From Thalassovita taeanensis (GTDB lineage Bacteria > Pseudomonadota > Alphaproteobacteria > Rhodobacterales > Rhodobacteraceae), in contig NZ_FOEP01000014.1 of the NCBI RefSeq assembly GCF_900110775.1, positions 44,881-108,880 of the forward strand: a stretch of 64,000 bases of DNA, read 5' to 3'. The notes under the pieces were generated by a model, which was not told where the DNA came from, made no database searches, and saw only the letters and a program-made list of their open reading frames with translations. The stretch's first letter is position 1. The number at the start of each line of letters is the position of its first letter. Of the stretch, positions 33,710 to 42,550 are shown in pieces. Position numbers and translations under genes: made by a program.

Positions 33710-35479
33710 TTACTCCGCCGCTTCGGTCTCTGTTTCATTTGTTAAGATAGGAAGTTGCATTTCAAATACAGCCCCCCCGCCTTCGGCATTGCGCGCCGTC
33801 AGCCGTCCCCCAAGGTCGTTCACGATCCCCGAAGAAATGGCAAGCCCCAGCCCAACACCCTCGCCCGGCTTCTTTGTGGTGTAAAACGGCTCGAACAGCG
33901 CCTCCAGATCATCAATCCCTTGGCCATTGTCGCGCACCGTCAGCGTGGCGGTTTCTCCCGCCGCGAGGATCAGATCAATCTCTGGGTCCGGCACTGTCTG
34001 GGTCGCGTCCAATGCGTTGCGCAACAAGTTAACCATCACCTGCTCAACCCGCACCCGGTCCCCCATGACCCGCACCGGATCCGAGGGCACAGCACGGCTG
34101 ATCCGCACTTTGCGCTTCTTAAGCTGAGGCTCCATCATCGAGAGGGCAGAAGCCAGCGCATCGCCCATATTCACTGGGGAAAACGTCTCGCCGCCCTTTC
34201 GGGCATAGCTTTTCAATTGCCGCGTGATCGAGCCCATCCGTTCGATCAGATCATCAATCCGCTGGAACGATGACAGCGCCTCGTCGGGCCGGTTGCGCCG
34301 CAGCAAAAGCCGCGCGCCCGCCAGATAGGTTTTCATCGCGGCCAGCGGTTGGTTCAGCTCGTGGCTGACCGCTGCCGACATCTCGCCCAACGCCGCCAGC
34401 TTCGAGCTTTGCGCCAGCGTCTGCTCGGCCACGGCGAGGGTCTTTTGCACCCGTTCTCGTTCGGCGATTTCCCGCTGTAGGCGCACGTTCAGCGCGCGAA
34501 GTTCCGCCGACTCGCGTTGAAACAGCGCCATGCGCAGCGCGGTCTTGCGGCTGAGAAAATAGAACGCCAGCGCCAGGAACATCGCGAATCCCATGATTTC
34601 CAGCGCCAGAACGCCGTTCACCCGCTCGCGCACGCTGTCATAGGTGGTAAAACTTGCGATCCGCCAGCCTTGGAACGGAATCCGGCTTTCCATCCGCATC
34701 ACCGCCTCACCCTGAACATAAGCGTCAGCCGGCAGGGCTGTCCAATCAGCGGTGGCCTTGATTGCCCGCTCAATTGCGCTGCCTGCAGGTGCCGAGACCA
34801 GCGCCTGCTCCTCGGTCTGCCCGCGCCAGCGCGGTTCGGTTGCGAGGATTATCGTGCCAACACTGTCCGTCACCAACACCGCGTCCGAGATCCCCGCCCA
34901 AGCGCGCTCGAACTTTTGCAGATCGACCTCGACCAGGATTACGCCAACTGTTGAATTCTGACTTTCCAGCCGCCGAGAATAGGTAAAACTGTATCCACCA
35001 CTTTCGCGCTGAAGCACTGAAAACAGAGTTTCACTGGCGCGAATGGCGTTGACAAAATACGGCTCGGTCCGGTGCTGCGACCCCAATCTGTTGCGATCCG
35101 TCGCCGCCACCGCCCGCCCGTCACTATCCAGCAACATTAACGAGGCCGCGCCAATCTCTTCGACGAATGAAATCAAGCGCTGGCTGGATTGCGAAAAATC
35201 ATCCGAATTCAACGCCCCGATCAGCGCCGGGTCGCGCGCCAGAAGCTGCGGCACAATCGCATTTCGGCGCAGCTCGCTCAACAGGTTGCCGCTATAAAGC
35301 GCCAGCCGCAGCTCGGCCCGGTTGCGGGTATTTTGGGTAAACCGGTCAGTCAGAAGATTATTGGTGACCACCACCGTGATCACCGCCATCAGGATCACGA
35401 CAAACAATGCCAGACGCACCCGCCAACTGATAGTGCGGGTGTTGCTGGTCGAAATCACTGTTTGCGGAACCGAGGCCAT
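33710..35479 (-). CDS. dctB: C4-dicarboxylate sensor histidine kinase DctB
   Basis: A 589-residue membrane kinase. Helix 1 (about 20-42) and helix 2 (about 290-310) flank a periplasmic double-Cache-like sensor with RTEPYFVNAI and SRRLESQNS-type features. A coiled coil (ESAELRALNVRLQREIAERE) leads to the H-box GEMSAAVSHELNQPLAAMKT with the phosphorylated His. The ATPase shows NLLRNALDAT (N box), DNGQGI (G1) and GVGLGLAIS (G2). In this family the sensor detects succinate, fumarate or malate and signals to DctD, which follows. The ATG at 35479 is used; an in-frame TTG two codons earlier is possible. No dctPQM transporter is in view. Confidence 0.9.
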   Translation of the reverse strand: MASVPQTVISTSNTRTISWRVRLALFVVILMAVITVVVTNNLLTDRFTQNTRNRAELRLALYSGNLLSELRRNAIVPQLLARDPALIGALNSDDFSQSSQRLISFVEEIGAASLMLLDSDGRAVAATDRNRLGSQHRTEPYFVNAIRASETLFSVLQRESGGYSFTYSRRLESQNSTVGVILVEVDLQKFERAWAGISDAVLVTDSVGTIILATEPRWRGQTEEQALVSAPAGSAIERAIKATADWTALPADAYVQGEAVMRMESRIPFQGWRIASFTTYDSVRERVNGVLALEIMGFAMFLALAFYFLSRKTALRMALFQRESAELRALNVRLQREIAERERVQKTLAVAEQTLAQSSKLAALGEMSAAVSHELNQPLAAMKTYLAGARLLLRRNRPDEALSSFQRIDDLIERMGSITRQLKSYARKGGETFSPVNMGDALASALSMMEPQLKKRKVRISRAVPSDPVRVMGDRVRVEQVMVNLLRNALDATQTVPDPEIDLILAAGETATLTVRDNGQGIDDLEALFEPFYTTKKPGEGVGLGLAISSGIVNDLGGRLTARNAEGGGAVFEMQLPILTNETETEAAE

Positions 35480-35514
35480 GAGCAAACTTAGGCGGTCGGG
35501 CGTCCCGCCTCAAG

Positions 35515-36183
35515 TCACGCTGTGGCCAGCTGATCCATCAAAGCGCGGAACATCGCCGATCCGTCGGTGCCGCCATGGCGCTCGTCCACTGCCCGCTCAG
35601 GGTGTGGCATCATTCCCAGCACCCGACGGTTTTCTGACAGGACTCCGGCAATATCAGCGACAGAGCCGTTAGGATTGTCCATATAGGTGAAGGCAATCCG
35701 ATCCTCACCTGTCAAACGCGCGACCAGCTCGGCATCGGCATTGTAGTTGCCATCGTGATGCGCCACCGGAATCGACAGAACCTGCCCCGCATTGTACCCA
35801 GCGGTAAATGCACTGTCTGAAGTTTCGACCTTCAGCCCAACCGACTTGCAGATGAACTTCAGGTTCGCATTGCGCATCAGTGCGCCTGGCAGCAACCCGG
35901 TTTCGGTCAACACCTGAAACCCGTTGCAAATGCCCAGCACATACCCGCCCCGCTCGGCATGCCCGACAACCGAACGGCAAATCGGCGAATTGGCGGCGAT
36001 TGCGCCGCAGCGCAGATAGTCACCGAAAGAAAAGCCGCCGGGGATGCCGATGATATCCATGCCCTCAGGCAGCGCCGTATCCTTATGCCACACCATCGTG
36101 ACATCCATGCCCGCGCGCTCGAAGGCGACGGCAAGATCACGGTCACAGTTGGACCCGGGAAAAACGATGACGGCGGCTTTCAT
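35515..36183 (-). CDS. purQ: Phosphoribosylformylglycinamidine synthase subunit PurQ
   Basis: The 222-residue glutaminase subunit of FGAM synthase, step four of purine synthesis. It supplies ammonia to PurL with help from Pur[17 protein letters not shown] is the N-terminal signature, [14 protein letters not shown] and [11 protein letters not shown] contain the oxyanion loop and nucleophilic Cys, and [15 protein letters not shown] carries the catalytic His-Glu pair. It starts 12 bases after the alcohol dehydrogenase gene, which separates it from purS and purC upstream. purL is not in the window. Confidence 0.95.
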   Translation of the reverse strand: MKAAVIVFPGSNCDRDLAVAFERAGMDVTMVWHKDTALPEGMDIIGIPGGFSFGDYLRCGAIAANSPICRSVVGHAERGGYVLGICNGFQVLTETGLLPGALMRNANLKFICKSVGLKVETSDSAFTAGYNAGQVLSIPVAHHDGNYNADAELVARLTGEDRIAFTYMDNPNGSVADIAGVLSENRRVLGMMPHPERAVDERHGGTDGSAMFRALMDQLATA

Positions 36184-36195
36184 GGCACAAGGCTC

Positions 36196-37233
36196 CTAGC
36201 TGGTGAAATCCGTGATCACGGCCACGCCGGGCGGGGTTGGGCCATTGAAGGCCGCCAACTCTGCCCCGGTCCGCGACAACGGAATTTCGCGTGCGATCAA
36301 GGGCGACATATCGACAGTGCCACTGGTGATCAAGCCCAGAAGGCTGGGATAGCGCCAGCTCGGCATGCCGCGCGTGCCATAGAGCGCCAGATTGCCCTGA
36401 TAAACCGCAGACATATTGATCTCCATATGGGCGGTGTGGCCCACAGGCATGCCCACCTGCACATGCCGCCCGAGCGGGCGCAGGCACTCAATGCTTGCAT
36501 TCGTGGTCGCGGCAATCCCCAATGCCTCGACGCTGACATGAGCACCGCCCTTGGTAATCTCGCGGATCTTCTCAGCTGCGCCGCCATCTTGCGCATTCAC
36601 CGCCGCATCAGCCCCAAGGCTCAGCGCATGATCCAGCTTTTCCTGAACCACATCAACCACCACCACATAGGCCCCCAAGGCCTTGCCCAGCAACATTGCA
36701 GACAGACCAATCCCGCCGGTCCCGTGCACCGCCAGCCACTCACCGGCCTGCAACGCCGCCCGCCCGGTCAGCGCGTGCCAGCTTGTCGTCACCCGGCACC
36801 CCAGCCCCGCCGCCACCGTCGGCGACAACATTTCGGGCAGACGCGCCAGATTGTGGTCAAACGGCACCGCGACATACTCAGCGAATGCCCCCGGTTCGAT
36901 GAAACCCGGCAGACGCTGATTCGGACAGGTATTCTGATTCCCCGACTGACAGCTGGGGCACATGCCGCAGGCCAGAATGAAAGGGGCCACCAACTTGTCG
37001 CCAAGCTTCCAACTTGATCTTGGCCCGGCCTCGACCACCTCGCCGCAATATTCATGCCCGCCAATCTGCCCCGGCTTGACCCGAGGGTGCTCGCCGATCC
37101 AGCCGTGCCAGTCAGACCGACATACGCCACAGGCCAAAACCTTCAGCACCACGCCATCCTCCGGGCACTCCGGGGTCGGTACGTCCTCGATCACCAAATC
37201 TTTATTGTATTCTCTCAGAACCGCTGCGCGCAT
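36196..37233 (-). CDS. Zinc-dependent alcohol dehydrogenase
   Basis: A 345-residue medium-chain dehydrogenase. The catalytic zinc ligands are Cys38 in ACGVCRSDWHGW, His60-Glu61 in GGHEYCGEV, and a later Cys in GLGCRVTT. The structural zinc has four cysteines in CGMCPSCQSGNQNTC (89-103). NAD binding is at VHGTGGIGLSAMLL. It probably oxidises a primary or aldehyde-forming alcohol, but the substrate is unknown. Its place inside a purine gene run, after a strong terminator and just ahead of purQ, looks like an insertion into a pur operon; purQ may now depend on its promoter. Confidence 0.88.
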   Translation of the reverse strand: MRAAVLREYNKDLVIEDVPTPECPEDGVVLKVLACGVCRSDWHGWIGEHPRVKPGQIGGHEYCGEVVEAGPRSSWKLGDKLVAPFILACGMCPSCQSGNQNTCPNQRLPGFIEPGAFAEYVAVPFDHNLARLPEMLSPTVAAGLGCRVTTSWHALTGRAALQAGEWLAVHGTGGIGLSAMLLGKALGAYVVVVDVVQEKLDHALSLGADAAVNAQDGGAAEKIREITKGGAHVSVEALGIAATTNASIECLRPLGRHVQVGMPVGHTAHMEINMSAVYQGNLALYGTRGMPSWRYPSLLGLITSGTVDMSPLIAREIPLSRTGAELAAFNGPTPPGVAVITDFTS

Positions 37234-37315
37234 TGGAATCCCTCCCCGAATTCATTTTGCCTGAGCGCAAGTCAAGCCGGCCTCCACCCGAAAGGTCAAG
37301 GTCACCCGGCGCAAA

Positions 37316-37352
37316 TAAAAAGCCGCGCTCCCCCTCGGGAACGCGGCTTTTG
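37316..37352 (-). terminator. Terminator after purS
   Basis: Minus strand: AAAAGCCGCG, a short internal mismatch with TTCCCGAGGGGGAG, and CGCGGCTTTTT, ending in TTTTTATTT. It lies about 20 bases beyond the purS stop and separates purC-purS from the dehydrogenase gene and purQ. Confidence 0.85.
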
Positions 37353-37372
37353 TCCGTTCTTCGGCGGCCTGC

Positions 37373-37603
37373 TCAGCCAAGTTCGATACTGTAGCTTTCG
37401 ATAACCGTATTCGCCAAAAGCTTTTCACACATGTCGCGCACCGTGGCTTCGGTTGTGCCCTCGGCCAGATCCAGCTCAATCACCTTGCCCTGGCGCACGC
37501 CTTGCACCCCGTCAAACCCCAGCGAGCCAAGCGCGTGGCGCACCGCCTCGCCCTGCGGGTCCAGAACCCCGTTTTTCAGCATCACGTGAACCCGTGCTTT
37601 CAT
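37373..37603 (-). CDS. purS: Phosphoribosylformylglycinamidine synthase subunit PurS
   Basis: A 76-residue linker subunit that joins PurQ and small PurL in FGAM synthase. It starts MKARVHVMLKNGVLDPQGEA, followed by ALGSLGFDGVQGVRQGKVIEL, cited to its first 20, and ends CEKLLANTVIESYSIEL, all typical. Cytosolic. The start is set by GGAGAG before ATG 37603; the frame runs open further upstream without a site. It follows purC by 92 bases and is terminated by a strong hairpin. Confidence 0.95.
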   Translation of the reverse strand: MKARVHVMLKNGVLDPQGEAVRHALGSLGFDGVQGVRQGKVIELDLAEGTTEATVRDMCEKLLANTVIESYSIELG

Positions 37604-37695
37604 TTGCGTCTCTCCGGTTTTTTCTTTCCGCGCAATCTGGCGCGGCCTTGTTCGATCGAGTGGATTGTGCCGCCCGGCGATGCCGAGCCTGGCTT

Positions 37696-38457
37696 TCAAT
37701 TGATCAGCGTTGGTTTACCAATCGGGGTCGAGGTCTTGGGCATCACGCCCAGACGCCGCGCCACCTCGGTATAGGCATCCGTCAGGCTCCCCAGATCGCG
37801 GCGGAACACGTCCTTGTCCAGCTTCTGACCTGTTTCGATATCCCACAAACGGCAGCTATCGGGGCTGATTTCATCAGCCACAACAAGGCGTTGGAAATCA
37901 CCCTCATAGACCCGGCCGATCTCGATCTTGAAATCCACCAGCTTGATGCCAACCCCGAACATGACCCCCGACAGGAAGTCATTTACCCTCAATGCAAGGC
38001 TCAGGATATCATCCATGTCCTGCTGGCTGGCCCAGCCAAAGGCCGCGATATGCTCCTCGGTGACCAAGGGATCGCCCAAAGCATCATCTTTATAATAGTA
38101 TTCTATGATCGGGCGCGGCAGTTGCATGCCTTCCTCGACCCCAAGACGCTTTGACATGGACCCGGCCGCATAGTTGCGCACCACAACTTCAAGCGGAATG
38201 ATCTCGCAGGAACGCACCAACTGTTCGCGCATGTTCAGCCGCTTCAGAAAATGCGTCGGCACGCCGATATTGTTCAGTCCGGTCATGAAATATTCTGACA
38301 GAAGATTGTTGAGCACCCCCTTGCCTTCGATCACAGCGCGCTTCTCGGCATTGAACGCGGTTGCGTCATCTTTGAAATATTGCACGATTGTGCCGGGCTC
38401 GGGCCCTTCATACAGGGTTTTTGCCTTGCCTTCGTATATTTTCTTGCGCCGTGCCAT
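37696..38457 (-). CDS. purC: SAICAR synthetase
   Basis: A 253-residue enzyme joining CAIR and aspartate with ATP, step eight of purine synthesis. [14 protein letters not shown] is the N-terminal ATP loop. [15 protein letters not shown] and [10 protein letters not shown] are conserved substrate segments, and [10 protein letters not shown] plus [15 protein letters not shown] carry the magnesium and catalytic residues. The start at 38457 fits the family N-terminus; an extended open frame continues upstream to 39018 without relevance. It is divergent from the ATPase zeta gene, with about 150 bases between starts, and leads purS. Confidence 0.96.
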   Translation of the reverse strand: MARRKKIYEGKAKTLYEGPEPGTIVQYFKDDATAFNAEKRAVIEGKGVLNNLLSEYFMTGLNNIGVPTHFLKRLNMREQLVRSCEIIPLEVVVRNYAAGSMSKRLGVEEGMQLPRPIIEYYYKDDALGDPLVTEEHIAAFGWASQQDMDDILSLALRVNDFLSGVMFGVGIKLVDFKIEIGRVYEGDFQRLVVADEISPDSCRLWDIETGQKLDKDVFRRDLGSLTDAYTEVARRLGVMPKTSTPIGKPTLIN

Positions 38458-38608
38458 GGCCACTCCGTCGCTCTCCAGAGGCTGAGTCCTCTGGGCCTGC
38501 GTTGTCATAGTGCATGGGCAGCATTGTCGCAAGAGACGCCAGCCTCTTGCACCGCGCGCGCCATACGGGCATATCAGGGGCAACTGCAACGTCAGCCGAG
38601 GATCGAGA

Positions 38609-38926
38609 ATGACCACCTTTGACGACCGCGAAAATGCGTTTGAGGCAAAATATGCCCACGACGAGGAAATGAAATTCAAAGCCGAAGCCCGCTGCAACAA
38701 GCTGCTGGGCCTCTGGGCGGCCGAACTGATGGGGCTTTCGGGCGACGAAGCGGCAGAGTATGCCAAGACCGTCGTGCGTGCCGATTTCGAAGAAGCCGGC
38801 CACGAAGATGTCGTCCGCAAGGTTGCCGCCGATCTTGGCGACAAATCCGATGCCGACACGATCCGTGCCAAAATGGCGGAACTTCTGCCGCTGGCCAAAA
38901 CCCAACTGATGGGCGAAGCCGGATAA
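38609..38926 (+). CDS. ATPase inhibitor subunit zeta (DUF1476)
   Basis: A 105-residue helical protein. It begins [20 protein letters not shown], then [20 protein letters not shown], matching the zeta subunit that inhibits F1Fo-ATPase hydrolysis in Paracoccus and other alphaproteobacteria. The first 15-20 residues are the inhibitory segment that enters the F1 catalytic interface; the rest forms a four-helix bundle. It limits wasteful ATP hydrolysis when the proton gradient falls. The start at 38609 follows GAGGATCGAG. Its stop codon lies inside a perfect 11-base inverted repeat. Confidence 0.9.
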   Translation: MTTFDDRENAFEAKYAHDEEMKFKAEARCNKLLGLWAAELMGLSGDEAAEYAKTVVRADFEEAGHEDVVRKVAADLGDKSDADTIRAKMAELLPLAKTQLMGEAG

Positions 38927-38987
38927 GCTGCGCCGCAGCTTATCGGATGTGACATCAAACAATACGCGGCGCTTTCGTGCCGCGTAT
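38922..38987 (+). repeat. Two inverted repeats after the zeta gene
   Basis: GATAAGCTGCG (38922-38932) and CGCAGCTTATC (38934-38944) form a perfect dyad overlapping the stop codon. ATACGCGGC (38962-38970) and GCCGCGTAT (38979-38987) form a second perfect nine-base stem. Neither is followed by a T-run, so they may stabilise the 3' end or act as factor-independent pause sites rather than classical terminators. Confidence 0.6.
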
Positions 38988-39112
38988 GGCGCATTCTGAA
39001 CACTCCCGTGCTCTGCACGGTTCATAATCATCCTGCATAGAATGAATTTGCCTCAACCAGGTAATCATGACAGGGAACCGGGCAAAAGCCGCAACTCCGT
39101 CAGGACAGATCA
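38988..39112 (+). promoter_or_regulatory. 5' leader of bmt with possible RNA structure
   Basis: Contains the hairpin CCGTGC-TCT-GCACGG near 39006-39020 and, next to the ribosome site AGGACAG, a nested fold in which TGACAGGGA faces CTCCGTCA around GGC-AAAA-GCC. ACAGGGAA followed by CCGG recalls part of the cobalamin riboswitch core, but the GCCACTG box is absent. Whether this leader senses a ligand is open. Confidence 0.25.
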
Positions 39113-40129
39113 ATGACCAACGCCCTTTCCCGCCTTCTGAAGTCCCGCGACTGGCTGATGGCCGATGGCGCGACCGGAACCAACCTGTTCAACATGGGCC
39201 TCAGCTCGGGCGACGCGCCCGAAATGTGGAACGAAGAGCATCCCGACCGGATCAGAAAGCTCTATAAATACGCCGTTGATGCAGGCAGCGACATTTTCCT
39301 GACCAACAGCTTCGGCGGAAACGCGTCGCGGCTGAAACTGCACGGCGCCGAAAAACGCGCCCGCGAATTGTCACGGATCAGCGCCGAGTTGGGCCGCGAA
39401 GTCGCCGATGCCTCAGGCCGCACCGTGGTTGTTGCGGGATCGGTCGGGCCGACGGGCGAGATTTTCGCACCGATGGGGCCGCTCACCCATTCCGCCGCCG
39501 TGGAAATCTTCCACGAGCAGGCCGAAGGCCTGAAAGAGGGCGGCGCCGATGTGCTGTGGCTCGAAACCATTTCGGCGGCCGAGGAATACAAAGCCGCGGC
39601 CGAGGCTTTCGCTCTGGCGGATATGCCTTGGTGCGGCACGATGAGCTTTGACACCGCCGGGCGTACCATGATGGGCCTGACCAGTGCTGCCATGGTTGCG
39701 ATGGTTGAAAAGCTGCCGAATCCGCCGCTGGCATATGGTGCTAATTGCGGCGTCGGGGCTTCCGACCTGCTGCGCACCGTGCTGGGCTTTGCCGCACAGG
39801 GCGCAGAGCGCCCGATTATTGCCAAGGGCAACGCAGGCATTCCCAAATATCACGACGGCCATATCCACTATGATGGCACGCCCGAACTGATGGGCGAATA
39901 CGCCGTACTGGCCCGCGACGCCGGGGCGACAATCATCGGCGGCTGTTGTGGCACCATGCCCGAGCACCTTGAAGCGATGCACAAGGCCCTCTCGACCCGC
40001 CCGCGTGGCCCGCGCCCAACGCTAGAGCAGATCACTGCCGTGCTCGGCGGCTTCTCCTCCGCCTCGGACGGCACCGGCGATGACGAAGGCCCTGCGCGCC
40101 GCACCACCCGGCGCGGTCGCCGTAGCTAA
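39113..40129 (+). CDS. bmt: Betaine-homocysteine / homocysteine S-methyltransferase module
   Basis: A 338-residue zinc-dependent methyltransferase of the homocysteine-binding family. The TIM barrel starts LMADGATGTNLFNMGL; zinc ligands are Cys212 in YGANCGVG and Cys278-Cys279 in IGGCCGTMP. The tail (300-338) is Arg/Gly-rich and disordered. It transfers a methyl group to homocysteine to make methionine. Annotated as betaine-homocysteine methyltransferase in this group, but with a separate corrinoid protein 1.7 kb downstream and a pterin domain at 52.4 kb it may be the homocysteine module of a split methionine synthase. Ribosome site AGGACAG precedes ATG 39113. Confidence 0.85.
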   Translation: MTNALSRLLKSRDWLMADGATGTNLFNMGLSSGDAPEMWNEEHPDRIRKLYKYAVDAGSDIFLTNSFGGNASRLKLHGAEKRARELSRISAELGREVADASGRTVVVAGSVGPTGEIFAPMGPLTHSAAVEIFHEQAEGLKEGGADVLWLETISAAEEYKAAAEAFALADMPWCGTMSFDTAGRTMMGLTSAAMVAMVEKLPNPPLAYGANCGVGASDLLRTVLGFAAQGAERPIIAKGNAGIPKYHDGHIHYDGTPELMGEYAVLARDAGATIIGGCCGTMPEHLEAMHKALSTRPRGPRPTLEQITAVLGGFSSASDGTGDDEGPARRTTRRGRRS

Positions 40130-40227
40130 GACGCCACCGCGCACCCTTTGATCCCGATCAAAGCGGCGCGCCCTCCTTCAGCTAGACTCATCTTAGCAGA
40201 CACTTCTGCAATGAGAGGAGCCTTCAG

Positions 40228-40518
40228 ATGGATCATATTGCCGTGCTGCATGCCCTGCACGCGTGGGGAACTGCCGATAGAGAACAGCGCAATGCTTTGC
40301 TGATTCAAATGGGCGTCCCCGCAGAAAAGCTGCGCAACGCGCCCGATTATTACGATAGCTGTATGGATATGTGCGCCGAAAAAGAGATGGAGGCAACGAA
40401 TGCCTGCCTCGAAAAATTCGGCGACGACGACGAAAAACTACTGAAATGCGCCGAAAAAGTCACCAAACGCCTGACCCGCTGCTACGAGGGTTGCGACAAG
40501 ATGCTCGAAGGTGACTGA
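40228..40518 (+). CDS. Small symmetric cysteine-rich protein
   Basis: A 96-residue protein of unknown function with GAGAGGAG before its ATG. Six cysteines (45, 49, 60, 74, 85, 89) form a mirror pattern: CX3C-X10-C, then 13 residues, then C-X10-CX3C. The flanks are charged and helical (EKEMEATNACLEKF, EKVTKRLTRCYEGCDK), so the protein probably makes a helical hairpin in which the two CX3C pairs face each other. There is no signal peptide. Metal binding or a disulfide hairpin are both possible; twin CX3C hairpins are known in mitochondrial small proteins, but I claim no homology. It sits alone between bmt and a convergent radical SAM gene. Confidence 0.75.
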   Translation: MDHIAVLHALHAWGTADREQRNALLIQMGVPAEKLRNAPDYYDSCMDMCAEKEMEATNACLEKFGDDDEKLLKCAEKVTKRLTRCYEGCDKMLEGD

Positions 40519-40537
40519 CTGAGGAGGGCCTGAGCCG

Positions 40538-41626
40538 CTAAAACAGGCTCATCTGATCCCCCGATTTTGGCGGCACCCTGAACAGATCGCAGCGCAAAAG
40601 CGGTTGCGGCTGATCCAACCTCAGCCGCCGCGCTGCGAGTTTGAACCGCGCTCCGATCATCTCGGCATAGCGCCCCTCGCCTCGCATCCGGCGCCCCCAG
40701 CGCGCGTCATAGTCCTTGCCACCGTGCATTTCGCGCAGCCGCGCCATCACCCGCGCCGCCCGGTTTGGGTAGTACTCGGCCAGCCAATCCTGAAACAACG
40801 GCGACACTTCGCGCGGCAACCGCAGCATGATCCAACTCGCCGACCCCGCCCCTGCGGCCTTGCCCTCCTCCAGCAGCGCTTCGGTCTCGTGGTCGCTCAG
40901 CCCCGGTACGATCGGCGAGGCCATCAACCGCACCGGCACGCCTGCGCCACTCAGCGTCCTGATCACCTCGAACCGCCGCGCAGGCGATGGGACTCTTGGT
41001 TCCATCCGCCGCGACAATACGGGGTCCAGCGTCGTTACCGAAATACCGACCCGTACCAGCCCGTCGCGCGCCATCTCGGTCAGAATATCCAGGTCCCGCT
41101 CGATCAGAACCCCTTTGGTGACAATTGCCACCGGGTGCCGAAAGGCGTGTAGCACCTTCAGGCAGGCGCGCGTGATGGCATAGTCGCGCTCGATCGGCTG
41201 ATACGGATCGGTATTGGTGCCAATCGCCAGTGGTGCCACCCGATAGGCCCGGCTTGACAGCTCACGCGCCAGAACCTCCGGCGCGTCAGGGCGTGCCACC
41301 AGTCGGGTTTCGAAATCCAACCCCGGCGACATCCCCAGATACGCGTGGCTGGGCCGCGCAAAACAATAGATGCACCCGTGCTCGCATCCCCTATAAGGGT
41401 TGATCGAGCGATCAAACGGCAGATCCGGTGACCGGTTATAGGTGATGATCCGCCGCGGCACTTCGATCCGCACCTCGGTGCGCACAGGCGCACGCTCTTC
41501 CTCGATATCCCAACCGTCATTCTCTGGCTCGTGCGCCAGCCGCTCGAACCGGCCCGCCGCATTGCTTCCCGCGCCCCGCCCGCGCCGCAGATCCTTTGCC
41601 ACCGGATATGACCGCTCACTACTCAT
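40538..41626 (-). CDS. PA0069-family radical SAM protein
   Basis: A 362-residue radical SAM enzyme. The 4Fe-4S cluster motif is CEHGCIYC (Cys81, 85, 88), following SINPYRG. TNTDPYQPIER and VRVGISVTTLD are characteristic of the uncharacterised PA0069 group, which is related to spore photoproduct lyase and Elp3-like enzymes. The N-terminus is Arg/Gly-rich. The reaction is unknown. The start at 41626 is chosen by family-like N-terminus; an ATG at 41644 in the same frame is possible. It is convergent with the Cys-rich gene and divergent from the corrinoid gene. Confidence 0.85.
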   Translation of the reverse strand: MSSERSYPVAKDLRRGRGAGSNAAGRFERLAHEPENDGWDIEEERAPVRTEVRIEVPRRIITYNRSPDLPFDRSINPYRGCEHGCIYCFARPSHAYLGMSPGLDFETRLVARPDAPEVLARELSSRAYRVAPLAIGTNTDPYQPIERDYAITRACLKVLHAFRHPVAIVTKGVLIERDLDILTEMARDGLVRVGISVTTLDPVLSRRMEPRVPSPARRFEVIRTLSGAGVPVRLMASPIVPGLSDHETEALLEEGKAAGAGSASWIMLRLPREVSPLFQDWLAEYYPNRAARVMARLREMHGGKDYDARWGRRMRGEGRYAEMIGARFKLAARRLRLDQPQPLLRCDLFRVPPKSGDQMSLF

Positions 41627-41838
41627 TTCGCCAGATGAGAACATAAAGCGAACAATTGCAAGCTGGGTCACAATGAAAATGAAGATTTTTCAATGCCGTT
41701 TCCCGGCAATACCGACTATAGGTCGGAACCGAAGCCAGTCCTGTCGCAATCCGCCAAGTGCTTTGGCAGCGAATTGACGAAATCTGGCAAAGAGACAATC
41801 AGCTGCGGCCCGCCCGCACCAGCCAAGGAAACGCGCCC

Positions 41839-42543
41839 ATGTCGGAAGACCAAGACGACATCATCCTGTCCGAACTCGACGACGATGAACTTGTGCCACA
41901 AATGTTTGACGATCTTTACGACGGCTTGCGCGAAGAGATCGAAGAAGGCGTGACCATCCTGCTTGGCCGTGGCTGGACCCCCTACGACGTGCTGACGAAG
42001 GCGCTCGTCGGCGGCATGACCATCGTCGGCAACGATTTCCGCGACGGTATCCTCTTCGTCCCCGAGGTGCTTCTGGCGGCCAACGCGATGAAAGGTGGCA
42101 TGGCCATCCTCAAACCGCTTCTGGCCGAAACAGGCGCGCCGCGCGTCGGCAAAATGGTGATCGGTACCGTCAAAGGCGACATCCACGACATCGGCAAGAA
42201 CCTTGTCGGCATGATGATGGAGGGCGCCGGGTTCGAAGTCGTCGACCTGGGCATCAATAACTCGGTCGACGCCTATCTTGATGCGCTCGCGGCCGAAGAC
42301 GCCGACATTCTGGGCATGTCCGCGCTACTGACAACCACGATGCCGTATATGAAAGTCGTGATCGACACGCTGATCGAAAAAGGCCTGCGCGAGGACTATA
42401 TCGTGCTGGTCGGTGGTGCGCCGTTGAACGAAGAGTTTGGCAAAGCCATCGGCGCCGATGCCTATTGCCGCGACGCGGCGGTTGCCGTGGAAACCGCCAA
42501 AACCTTTGTCGCCCGCAAGCACAATTCCGGCGCACAGGCTTAA
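41839..42543 (+). CDS. Cobalamin-binding methyltransferase subunit (corrinoid protein)
   Basis: A 234-residue B12 protein. Residues 1-95 are the helical cap (LLGRGWTPYDVLTKALVGGM and FVPEVLLAANAMKGGM). Residues 104-230 are the Rossmann-like B12 domain with GDIHDIGKNLVG (Asp114, His116, Gly119), where the His ligates cobalt, and VGGAPL near the nucleotide-tail pocket. It shuttles a methyl group between a donor and homocysteine. With bmt (39.1 kb), the pterin module (52.4 kb) and MetF it would rebuild MetH from separate chains. The start at 41839 follows AAGGAA. Confidence 0.9.
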   Translation: MSEDQDDIILSELDDDELVPQMFDDLYDGLREEIEEGVTILLGRGWTPYDVLTKALVGGMTIVGNDFRDGILFVPEVLLAANAMKGGMAILKPLLAETGAPRVGKMVIGTVKGDIHDIGKNLVGMMMEGAGFEVVDLGINNSVDAYLDALAAEDADILGMSALLTTTMPYMKVVIDTLIEKGLREDYIVLVGGAPLNEEFGKAIGADAYCRDAAVAVETAKTFVARKHNSGAQA

Positions 42544-42550
42544 CTGCTCT

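Noticed and set aside
35959..37017. A 352-codon plus-strand frame across purQ and the dehydrogenase
   Set aside because: Shadow of two well-supported minus-strand genes.
38988..39112. Cobalamin riboswitch upstream of the homocysteine methyltransferase
   Set aside because: Only part of the core is suggested; the GCCACTG box and the full set of stems are not found, so it is kept only as a weak leader.
41627..41838. Riboswitch upstream of the corrinoid gene
   Set aside because: No B12 box and no strong nested stem found in this stretch.
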